NCBI GenBank assembly: GCA_020002185.1
Contig: CM034532.1
Coordinates: 32,888,820 to 32,952,819 of the forward strand
Origin: Paraescarpia echinospica
Lineage: Eukaryota > Annelida > Polychaeta > Sabellida > Siboglinidae
Direction of reading: 5' to 3'
DNA: 64,000 nucleotides
Position 1 is the stretch's first letter; each line of letters begins with the position of its first letter. Both the position numbers and the translations under genes were made by a program. Below, one piece after another: positions 1 to 11,200 of the stretch. The notes beneath the pieces were generated by a model that was given only the letters and a program-made list of their open reading frames with translations, searched no databases and had not been told where the DNA came from.

Positions 1-1677
1 AGTGCTGTGACATTACCATCAGTGCATAGCAAGAATACTGATACAGACCTGACAGCTGTTCATATTAGCAGAACAGAATCTTGCTCTGTAGAGTCTCTTC
101 GTCAAGCTAGTAGTGGGAATAAAACATGCATTGCAACATGTGACAATGGTGTGGCAGAGGCAGATTTGCACAACGAACGACAGCCACTGAAGGTGGAGGA
201 ATCTCCTGGTTATCGTGTGCTTGAAAAAGGTGCAGGCACGTCCGGTGCAGGCCTAGTCAGAGAAACCATGACTGATGACGAAGACAGTCAAACTATAAGC
301 TATGAATTTGACGATGGCTGTGGCCATTTGTCCGACTTTGATACAGAAACATCTGACACTGCAACAGTTGGCGTCAGTAAAGTAGAAATGCCGTCTCACA
401 CCAATCTCTTTGCCACAGTTGCCACTGGAGAGCAGGAGAAAGCTAGACTGTTAGACAATATTCTTCTAGATGTCAACGGTAATGGGCAGTGCCTTTTGTG
501 CCCAAAGCATAGCAGTACTGATTGCAAAATGTGCACTGAATCAAACTACCGGGAAAGCATAGGCAGCTATACCACAAGCAGCATGGCCCTGTTGCCTCTT
601 ATCAACGGAGATGACCCCAAGTTGTCGGCATGTCCAGAATCCGATCTGAACTTTGTACAAAGTCAAGAGTTGCAATGTAGCAGTGACGTTTTGATGCCAA
701 CACAAGCGTTGTCTGGTATCGACAGTTTTTCTTGCGTTGGTGACAGCAGCAACATTCGAATGGTTGACCTGGGACATGACTTGTTGGCTAGTGGTTCCAA
801 TGCAGCTCTGCCCCAGCTAGAGTGCTTCCAGTTTGATGACAGGGATGCATGGATGAGCAATGAAGAAGACAGTGCGCCAGCAGCAGAACCAATGTTTTAT
901 ATTGGTGACAATGCTGACTCTTCTGCATCAACTGTGTCGAGTGATTATCCCCAAGATGAGGCTCCCGCAGCTCGTGCTGATTCCGTGAAGACAACTAAGA
1001 ACAGTGACAATGAGCAACGCAGCATCAGTTTCGCCAGTGAATTTTACTGGTTCTTGAAGCAGCGTGAAACCAAGCGACTTACCCGATCTGTCAGTATTAG
1101 TCACGTGCGGAACAAACTGAAGGTAAAGGATGACTATCCCTCACCAGTGATAAAGCGCCGACATTCGTGTTTTGAGACGTACAATCTCCGACCGAAGCGG
1201 AGGAAAACCTCTCAGTGTGAGTGCTGCATGTGTGACCGGCCCTCGGAGCCCACGAAGCCATTCCGTGCAAACGCCTTCATCAAGAACCAACTCCTAGTGA
1301 ACAGTCTGCGGCAGAAAGTTGTGCAGCTGTTCGACGTGCTCTTTCCAGATCTTGAGTACCCACAGAAGTTCTCGCCTGACTCGCCCGCTGTTGAGATCCT
1401 CATGGACAAAGTGATGGCTGTCGTGCAGGACCGCGACCCCGCATCAGCCGTGCAGGCCCCAAGGAGGGCAGTGACAGGCAGTGGCGAGTGTCGGGTGGTG
1501 TTGTGCAAGTCGCCGCTGCAGTGCTTGAAGTGGCTGCGTCGCAAGGTTTGTCGTATGCTCCAGTTGCTGCTGCCAGACTTGAAGTTTGATGGCAGTTTTG
1601 AGCGCCAGAGTGCTGGTGCCGAACAACTTCTGCAGGAGGTGATTGACAGCAACCTGGACAGTCCAAAGACCATGTGA
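1..1677 (+). CDS. 3' coding part of an unrecognised, probably nuclear protein
   Basis: The frame is open from base 1 to a TGA at 1675-1677 (558 codons), so this is the last, long exon of a gene entering from the left; the true start is outside the window. The first two thirds are acidic and Ser/Thr/Asp-rich, probably disordered. Residues near 1150-1210 are basic (IKRRHSCF, RPKRRKTSQ), a likely nuclear localisation signal, followed by a Cys cluster (CECCMC). The C-terminus has two copies of one motif of about 40 residues: LRQKVVQLFDVLFPDLEY at about 1300 and LRRKVCRMLQLLLPDLKF at about 1531, each followed by F, a Ser and a Glu-Leu-Leu/Met-x-x-Val end. I do not recognise the family. Nuclear role is inferred from composition only. 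It converges on FCHO. Confidence 0.8.
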   Translation, partial: SAVTLPSVHSKNTDTDLTAVHISRTESCSVESLRQASSGNKTCIATCDNGVAEADLHNERQPLKVEESPGYRVLEKGAGTSGAGLVRETMTDDEDSQTISYEFDDGCGHLSDFDTETSDTATVGVSKVEMPSHTNLFATVATGEQEKARLLDNILLDVNGNGQCLLCPKHSSTDCKMCTESNYRESIGSYTTSSMALLPLINGDDPKLSACPESDLNFVQSQELQCSSDVLMPTQALSGIDSFSCVGDSSNIRMVDLGHDLLASGSNAALPQLECFQFDDRDAWMSNEEDSAPAAEPMFYIGDNADSSASTVSSDYPQDEAPAARADSVKTTKNSDNEQRSISFASEFYWFLKQRETKRLTRSVSISHVRNKLKVKDDYPSPVIKRRHSCFETYNLRPKRRKTSQCECCMCDRPSEPTKPFRANAFIKNQLLVNSLRQKVVQLFDVLFPDLEYPQKFSPDSPAVEILMDKVMAVVQDRDPASAVQAPRRAVTGSGECRVVLCKSPLQCLKWLRRKVCRMLQLLLPDLKFDGSFERQSAGAEQLLQEVIDSNLDSPKTM

Positions 1678-3467
1678 ATGACAAGACATCGATGTGTACA
1701 TTTGACATGGCATCGCCTTACAAGCTGGCCAGAATATGTTCTGTTTTGTTGGCTTTCAGTGTTCGTATTATTTTGTGTTTAGCATGAGATGCCACTTGAG
1801 TTAAGTTTTGTTACAATTTATACATTTTCAGCTGTCTTCACTCTTGGTGTTCAGTATAAAATTTAAATACTGTTTTGAACATTGTTATATTTATAAATAG
1901 CTAATTGTCAACCATCTGGATCATTGTATTGCCATTTTTGAAGTTAGTTATGTACCTAAACTTCTTGTCAAATTCCATATCGGCCTTCAAAATGCAGAAG
2001 CGTGAGAGTACAGCAGATATCATGATGTTCCAACCATGTTTTATTGCAACAGATTCTCTTGTTTTTCCGTAGTCTCTTCTGTGCAACTACAGTTTGTGTG
2101 GACTATCAACAGGGAGATGCATGTCAATGTTTAGTATTATAATGTGAAAACTGAGAAGGTTTGACACCACAGGTGTAACAATATGTACAAACAACTGATC
2201 TCTACATAGTTATCAAGTTTTGTAAATTGAAGTGCTTCCTTTGTGTTTGCAACAGTCAATATGTTTAGTCCTATCTCAGAATGTAATACTGTGCACTGTT
2301 TCACTGTCATCATCTTGTCCTTTACCCACATCAGAATTATTGGTTATGCATGTGTCTGCCTGTTCACTTCTGATTTATTATATATGTGGAACATTTTTTA
2401 TTTTCAAGTTTAATTTAATGAATTTATTCATGAGCCATAAATGAAATTTCACTTGAGAAAATGACTGCCTTATTTCATAAATTACGTGGTGCCTTTGCAA
2501 GTTTGGTATTATCTAAATACAATCACATATAATTTATAGTCAGCTTTAGAAGACTACAGCCACCATGTAAGGCAATTCTTCTGTAGTCTGTGTATAATGA
2601 CACTTGGGTTTGTCCAAATTGGTTTCCAAGAAATATGTTGCTCAGTCGTGTTTACCAAAGGACATCTATTGATCCACACTAGATACTGGCTCACCACCTC
2701 CATGACTAGGTTTTTATTAAAACTCACAGAATGGACTACTTACTCTATGGTGCTGTTCAGACCATGTCCTGTCATATGAACCCAATGTACAGTGGGGGAG
2801 CATCGTCATATTTGTTTCGTACTGCTCTAGCTTTTAGCACTGGTCATCTGGATTTTGTTGTTAATACCTTCATTGCCATGGAATAAGATGCCTTCCTTGT
2901 AAACTATCGGTAGTATTTATGAGCTCCCATCATGTAAATCCATCTGAACATAAATTTAGGCCATTAGGTGGAGATTCATCTATTTAACCAATGGTATTAT
3001 GACCAGATATGATTTCTGTTGCCTATAATTTTATTTTCAAAATCATAAATGCATGAAATGTCTTATTGTTTGCACAATGTTTCACTCCCAACAAAATCCT
3101 TAGTTGTGTTTTGACATTGGGTGATTTTAAATACGAATGTTTCACAATGTCCACAAGCAATTGGTGTAGACAGAAACCACTTATGTTCCATGTGACTTAC
3201 ATAGCTTGACAATGTCTTGTGTCTTCTGTAAATGTGGTCATTTTACTTGAAAACTTATATTTTTGTATACAAGAGACCGACTTGTTGAAAGGTTTTTGTT
3301 GTAAATAGCATCATTTTATTGTTTGCCATATGATACTGTTTGGTGGCGTTTTCAACTGCCAGAAATAAAATGTATATTGTTACCTTGTTGTCTTGTGTGA
3401 CGTGGCATCTCACGGCATGTAACATGTTCGGTAACGAGATAAACCAGGACACTTCTTTGTTGTATAC
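1678..3467 (+). other. 3' UTR of the left-hand gene
   Basis: There is no supported coding exon here on either strand. The stretch is AT-rich and directly follows the stop codon. AATAAA signals at 3364-3369 and 3468-3473 give two possible 3' ends, so the UTR is about 1.7-1.8 kb. The exact end is inferred. Confidence 0.5.
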
Positions 3468-3480
3468 AATAAATTTTATT
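3468..3480. terminator. Bidirectional polyadenylation signal between convergent genes
   Basis: AATAAA at 3468-3473 on the + strand is followed after one base by TTTATT at 3475-3480, which is AATAAA on the - strand. It lies between the stop of the left gene (1677) and the FCHO stop (5211), so one site could end both transcripts. Only the motif is seen; use is inferred. The + strand also has AATAAA at 3364. Confidence 0.45.
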
Positions 3481-5210
3481 AGTCTAAAATGAGTACAGAT
3501 TGCTTCAGCAACTAAATAAATGGTAGTATCTACTGTCTGGGTCAGACTTCAAACATAATTTCTACACAAAAGCTTTGAACTTAGCTGCACCGATGATTTG
3601 TGCAGATAGAAAATTTGACATCAATGAGCATATTTACTGGTAAATATGTCCTTGCTGAAAAACTACAAGCTGCCATTTCTACCCATCCCAGATAAAAAAT
3701 AGTGCCTTATTTAAAACAGGTACCGATGACAAACATTGGTCTCTGACAAACATTGACCTTCAACTGTGTAACACGACCAGATCTGTATTATCATATTTTG
3801 GAAGCTTGTACATTGGTATTGGGCTAAACATTTTTAAAGATAAACCCCAAACTATATAATTCGATATACACAATAAATGACAGGAGAAAGTTTTCAGAAT
3901 GAAAAGTTGTGTTCGCATGCACTACTAATAATCTTAACAAGATAGCCAAATTACATGCTTACCATAAAAAAAATTACTGATTATGACTGAGAAGCCAATT
4001 CTGCAAACTATGTAAATATTAAACTGGGAGATTTACCTCCTTCACTGGATACCATTTTATTCTGCACCACAACCCTGGTATCAGAAATGAATTAGTATTG
4101 CATACATAATGATTTCTATGATGCTCCCCAAGGTTACAAACAAGATGCATTGCTAGATCTGAAATGCACATGATTTTTCTGCTGATTTTTTTTGGAATGT
4201 CCACATACATGTATATTGATTCAACAGCAGTGTTAAACAATCATAACAAAATAAAATTCAACAATCTCTTAACAAAATGTTTGGCAGAATAGTAACCATC
4301 AAGATAATGATGGAACATGGAAAATATGATGATGTATCTTCGATCAGACACCATATCACTCCAGTGCTCGTTCCAGCCTAGTTCACAAATGTTAGAAAGC
4401 ATGCTACGTAAAAGCAATACTCGGCATACCTGGCCTTTTTGGAAATCTAAAAGAACAATAATATCTTCAAAGTGCTCTTAGGTTAATACATATGACACTG
4501 TAATATGGTTATAGTGCATGCTTTGAAAGTGCAGGAACAAGAGGGTAGAGATAAAGCAATGTATACCATGATCATCTAGTATAATTTTATGGCTATTTAG
4601 CCATAGTTGTTGCAAACTTGACTAGAATGCTGCATGTTGCAATCTTGCAATTCGGAATTTGAATGGCAGTGGAAATATTAGACCTTGATTAAAACACCTT
4701 TACTATGAAATGTTAGATTCCCCCTGTTCTATACCAAGTACTTATACGGATATATATTTACTTCAAATGAAAGCCATACCTACAGTGGAAAGATTTATAT
4801 TGGTTCACAATAAGCTTCTGAAGAACATCTAGGCTTGAACACATCATAATAGTCTTTGGTTTTTGTGCAGAATTATTTCTGGCGTTGACCACACACACAC
4901 ACTGTTGGTAATTGTGAAATAATTCGATAGTCAATAGTGAAGTGATAAGTTGCCTAGTTGTAGAATTGCCACCAATCTGTACTTGATGTTCCGAATTCGG
5001 TGAAATAAGCATGCAAGAAAATGGCTCGAGTCCACCCGTATGAGGCCTTGACCACACTGTCGGACAATGTAGGCAGTGGCATAGTCTATGTGATAGTAGT
5101 GGCTTGACAAGTGACCCAGTGAGCAATCACCATCTCCCGATGGCTGCCCCGTCACTTTCACTTCATGGATGATGACAAAGGTTTTCATCTGTTATAGTGA
5201 CAACCACTCG
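3481..5210 (-). other. Probable 3' UTR of FCHO
   Basis: The stretch is non-coding and AT-rich, between the FCHO stop codon and the shared polyadenylation signal. A further - strand AATAAA (TTTATT near 4056-4061) could give a shorter end. I see no exon or mobile element in it. Confidence 0.45.
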
Positions 5211-5251
5211 TCAGACATACTTTTCAACATCTGCTTCAGATATGTATTTAC
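5211..5251 (-). CDS. FCHO: FCHO last coding exon 25
   Basis: Thirteen residues and TGA. The join gives [17 protein letters not shown], like the KKRFATGRY end of FCHO2. Acceptor GTTTCAG. Confidence 0.88.
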
Positions 5252-8200
5252 CTGAAACACACGACAAAACACCCTTAGTAAAGGCACAGAAAATATGCAA
5301 GACAAGCAAACATTGAGAACTGACAGGAAAGAGTTTGTAGATATGTATGCAATGCAATAAATGACAACACACCGGAACTTCTTCTACTGGACTTTCAAGC
5401 TCTAAAAGTGGCTGTAGGATAAGCTGGCATAATTAATTATACACTGTACCTGTAACAAATCTCTTCTTAATAAGTGAAGTTCGGTAGCCAGTGCCGACTA
5501 GTTCGAAGTCGATGCCTGACATGGTGGTTCCATCACACAGGAACTGGATGGCGACAGTGCTGGGTGTCGATGGCCCATTGGCCACATCAAACTTGGCCTG
5601 GATGCACCCACAACCACCTTCCTCATTCATGTCCGAAACATCTCCCAGTCGCCACACGGCACGCTTGCTCTCTGCAGACCTGTACCATCATGTAGACATT
5701 TAAACACATATAGTTACAAACTTTAATTCTTCAAACTAGTTTGTTCAATTTGCATGATATTTTATATTACTTAAGATAATTACTGACAAAAAGTATGTGC
5801 TATTCATTACTAAAACATTCATCTCCCACCCATAATCAGACCAAGCCATATAAAAACCATAACACTGATTTACAAAATGATATTATGAATGTTACCATAA
5901 ACATATATAACAATATTCTTATTCTATTTTTTCTAATGCATGTTTGTTGGTGAAGAGAGCAGTTCAAGATCAGTGAAGGAAAAGAATAAAAAAAGATAAC
6001 TGAAATCGAAGATCGGAAACGAGGCCAGCATCACCCCTGATGACAGGGAAACATGAGAACAACTATTCAATGATGATGACAAATAATTCACACATTTTGA
6101 CAAACCTCTAGAAGTGGTGGATAAACTTGTTTACAGGGTCATTATAACTAAATACACTTGAAACAACTGGCTAAATGAGGCGTTCCCAAGCTCACCATGC
6201 CGCAGTCGGTTTTGACTGTACATTCGTGACATTGCCATCCACTGGAACGGTGACCGTGACCTTGGACAAGGTTGCGTGTGGCATCATGGCAGTGCCATTG
6301 AACTTGTAGTTGAGATGGAAGTCTGTGTGTGTCGCCTCACACTTCCAGTACGATGCAAGCTGCAGCGGGGCACTTTCTATGGCAACAGCAGACGTCTTGA
6401 TCTGCAACAATGTAGGCGCAAATCATCCAACCATTTATTGTCAGTCAAAACAGTCACACCTACACATTATGGTTTCTGTTGTATGTAACAATGTAATATG
6501 TTATTATTGTTAATCATATAACTTGCTAGTCATGAATTTTATCAGTGAAAAAAATGGCTCTACAGGTATATCGTCCAATCTGCATTTAAGCATTATGACA
6601 GAAAAGTACTGTCATGACAGAAAACCATGTGACTTGTGGGATGGTTTGACATCTCTGTGCTCTTTGCCAGAGTGACATTGTAAATGTTGGGGACCAAAGC
6701 AGCTGTCCAAACAATGAACACATGCTGTTCTAACTGTGCAAACAATGAACACATGCTGTTCCAACTGTGCAAACAATGAACACATGCTGTTCTAACTGTG
6801 CAAACAATGAACACAGGCTGTCCTGTCTACCAACTACCCAGGGGAGTGCAGGGAGATGTCTAGCTTGATCCAAGTACATGCCAGTAGCTTTAATAGACTG
6901 ACCTAGACATTTGATGACAGGGCATGATGATAATGGAACACGCAAGACAAACAGGAAGTAAGAATACATAAAATAATGTAGTGGACTATTAGTCAGTCTA
7001 TACCAACATCCACCATTATAATCATGACACCGACTCCGTCAACTGGACAAGTTGCTTGCATCAGCTAATGCAGCACCTGTGTGGGTTTACAGATCAAAAT
7101 CACTGGCTGAACGAGTACATAACATGTTCCTTCCAATGATCTCTTACTTTTCCTAGCATAGACAGCAGGTAGAAGAGACCAACAGCTTATGGAAAGGCAC
7201 AGGCAAGGTAGGGTAATCAAAACTGGCCGAGCTTTGAAAAGGTGGCGGGTGGGCCCATACCATTGTCTTCCCGACTGATGGTCTGATGGTAAATCACAAT
7301 ATGGACCAATCTCACAAGAGACTAGGGCTTTCGACGTCGACCTGCAAAGCATCAGCATGAGGCTAATACCGGGTGCTGACCTAGAGAATTTCTACAATCC
7401 CCACCCAGTGTAGAACCACTTTGTACAGCAATGGAACAGAAGCAGTAAAGCAGTACATGCAGGCGTAAGAGCCAGCTGCTTGTGCAAGCTGTCTGTCACA
7501 ACTGCAATAGACACTCCTGAAAATAGATAATAATCACAAGAGATTTTTTTATGATTATAATACACCTCACACTGACACGCCCAACCAACCTGGTACTTGA
7601 GGATGTCAATGTTGAAGTAGGAAGCTGTCTTGTTCAGGTCAGTCTGTCTCTTGAGGTGGTCAGCAACGGCCGGCATGTTGAAATGGTAGGAGCGACAGTC
7701 GCCTGAACTCTGAATTGTGTCTCTGCGTATAGAAACATTCCACTTAAGCCCATCCATGGAGCAACAAACCACAGGCAATAGGTATCACCATTATAGCATT
7801 TTGATCTTACTATCATTCCCGCTGACTATTTCATTTACAATGATGGCATGCTGGTATGCAGACATAAAGCTCCAACAGTGGCACCTCTATGGAGAGTTGC
7901 TCACCACTCACAGTTTCATGTTTCAGGGAGAAAAACATATATCCCAAACATGTAAAAAGATGACTAACTATTGTTGTACTTGTTTGAAATAGAGATTGGT
8001 AGATAACAGGCCAGTGGACCAGGGAAACGAATGAACAGAGAAAGAGACAAGTGGGTCTCAGTCTTTTTTCCAAAGCAATAGCATAATACAGAACATCTTA
8101 TTCCTTACCGTATTTCCCTTCAATACTTTGATTTAGCAACGAATAACAGCAAATACTGCAATATTTTCATCTAATAAATTACAGAAATAAAGTTACTCTC

Positions 8201-11200
8201 TTGAATTAACTGTTTTCTCATGGTTTGAAACTACTGATATGATAACATAACATAATCATCTACAAATGAAATATTTATATGTTTTGGTAAAATATCTGAA
8301 ACTAATATCTAAAATTATCAATATAGACTAACTAATCTGCTTATAATGACCACATTTGCATTGCTGAAATCTAGTAGGTCACATAACACAACAACTTGCT
8401 ACATATTCTTATCCTACCTGCCAAAATTGTTTGCAAAGATACTTTACCTTTTATTCTTTACAATTACTGTTACGAGAGAACAACTTGTTAGAAACTGAGG
8501 CATGTACATACTCTATTTACAAGTATTACATTACAAGAGAGAACAACTTGTTAGAAACTGAGGCGTGTACATACTCTATTTACAAGTATTACATTACAAG
8601 AGAGAGAGCAACTTGTGAAAAACTGAGGCATGTACATACTCTATTTACAAGTATTACATTACAAGAAAGAGAACAACTTGTTAGAAACTGAGGCATGTAC
8701 ATACTCTATTTACAAGTATTACATTACAAGAAAGAGAACAACTTGTTAGAAACTGAGGCGTGTACATACTCTATTTACAAGTATTACATTACAAGAGAGA
8801 GAACAACTTGTGAGAAACTGAGGCGTGTACATACTCTATTTACAAGTATTACATTACAAGAGAGAGAACAACTTGCGAGAAACTGAGGCGTGTACATACT
8901 CTATTTGCAAGTATTACATTACAAGAGAGAGAACAACTTGTGAGAAACTGAGGCGTGTACATACTCTATTTACAAGTATTACATTACAAGAGAGAGAACA
9001 ACTTGTGAGAAACTGAGGCGTGTACATACTCTATTTACAAGTATTACATTACAAGAGAGAGAACAACTTGTGAGAAACCGAGGCATGTACATACTCTATT
9101 TACAAGTATTACATTACAAGAGCGAGAACAACTTGTTAGAAACTGAGGCATGTACATACTCTATTTGCAAGTATTACATTACAAGAAAGAGAACAACTTG
9201 TTAGAAACTGAGGCGTGTACATACTCTATTTACAAGTATTACATTACAAGAGAGAGAACAACTTGCGAGAAACTGAGGCGTGTACATACTCTATTTACAA
9301 GTATTACATTACAAGAGAGAGAACAACTTGCGAGAAACTGAGGCGTGTACATACTCTATTTGCAAGTATTACATTACAAGAGAGAGAACAACTTGTGAGA
9401 AACTGAGGCGTGTACATACTCTATTTACAAGTATTACATTACAAGAGAGAGAACAACTTGCGAGAAACTGAGGCGTGTACATACTCTATTTGCAAGTATT
9501 ACATTACAAGAGAGAGAACAACTTGTGAGAAACTGAGGCGTGTACATACTCTATTTACAAGTATTACATTACAAGAGAGAGAACAACTTGTGAGAAACTG
9601 AGGCGTGTACATACTCTATTTACAAGTATTACATTACAAGAGAGAGAACAACTTGTTAGAAACTGAGGCATGTACATACTCTATTTGCAAGTATTACATT
9701 ACAAGAGAGAGAGAACAACTTGTGAGAAACTGAGGCGTGTACATACTCTATTTACAAGTATTACATTACAAGGGAGAGAACAACTTGTGAGAAACTGAGG
9801 CATGTACATACTCTATTTACAAGTATTACATTACAAGAGAGCGAACAACTTGTTAGAAACTGAGGCATGTACATACTCTATTTACAAGTATTACATTACA
9901 AGAGAGAGAACAACTTGTTAGAAACTGAGGAATGTACATACTCTATTTACAAGTATTACATTACAAGAGAGAGAACAACTTGTTAGAATTTGAGGCATGT
10001 ACATACTCTATTTACAATTATTACATTACAAGAGAGAGAACAACTTGTGAGAAACTATTGTGTATACATACTCTATAATCAGCTGCTTGTTGATAAGAAT
10101 TTGTTGCAATGAGGTAGTGTTCTTGATGCAGAATGAGAGGACTGACGGGGACGGGTTGTCCATGACCAGCCGCACAATGCCTGCTGGGAAGGACACCACC
10201 ATGTCACCTGTCAACTTGACACGACACCTGCAAATCACGAAAGTCACCAAGTGTTAGTGATGGCACCAGAAAATATTACAACAGTTAAATATCTTAAATA
10301 ATAAAACACAATAATTATATAGCACTATGTATTAACTTAGCGCACTATGGTGCTTTGCATCATACAATTATTAAAAGTCCTGACAATTTTTAAGGAAGAG
10401 ACACTGCAGCTAAAATTACATTTTTGGACAAAAATTCTCAAAATGTGATTCCTTTTGTATTCTGATAGCATTTTATGTTTACTATTAATAAAGATCTCTT
10501 TTATAACATTGACATCCCTCTAAGTAACTTATATTCATGGATAAAGTATGCTTCTGTCATGTGATAAATCTCATTACCGAATCTTTGACAGCCATTTAAA
10601 CCCGTTTGCTAAAACTGGTGTTTTCCAATTTGGAAAAATCATATCTTTAGAAGTAACGATGCTACATTAATGCAATTTTGACTGATGTGTTCCTTGCTAA
10701 CTTCTCTATGCAATGTCAAGGAGATATTTTTTTCTTTTCTTTTTAATTATATGCTGAACAGTATGATCACAATAACAAATATGAATTTTACCAACAAAAT
10801 TTAAACATATTTTTTAAATATTAAATAATAACAATACATAAAATATCTCTTCGACATTGTATAGAGTGAGGTGTTGTAATTAAGAACTAGAAAGAATTAC
10901 ATTGATTACTGCATTATTGGAGGAGCTACAATGCTTCCAAATTATGCTATATTTTCCCTCTCTGGCTAATTGTTGCCGCAGAAACGGGGGTTCTGGCAGA
11001 AAAACATTTCAATATATTTTATTCAATAAGCCATATTCTACCTGGGCACAAGATTAATTGTGAATTTTTAAAAAAATGTCCTATCTAGCTGCAATGTCTC
11101 TCCTTATAATTAAAACAAAGTGTCATCATAAAAATGAAACAATAAATGTACGATTAATTTAAATGTTGAGCACAGAACTTATAAACATGATAAACAGTAA

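Noticed and set aside
5672..5677. CTGCAG as the FCHO exon 24 acceptor
   Set aside because: It breaks the phase with exon 23; the GGTACAG eight bases upstream restores the W-x-AE motif.
8431..9601. A row of 63-residue open frames on the + strand, all reading [12 protein letters not shown]
   Set aside because: They are the 65-bp minisatellite translated in successive frames (65 is not a multiple of 3), antisense to FCHO.
8462..10067. Regular repeats that might suggest a CRISPR array
   Set aside because: The units are contiguous with no unique spacers, and the DNA is clearly eukaryotic.
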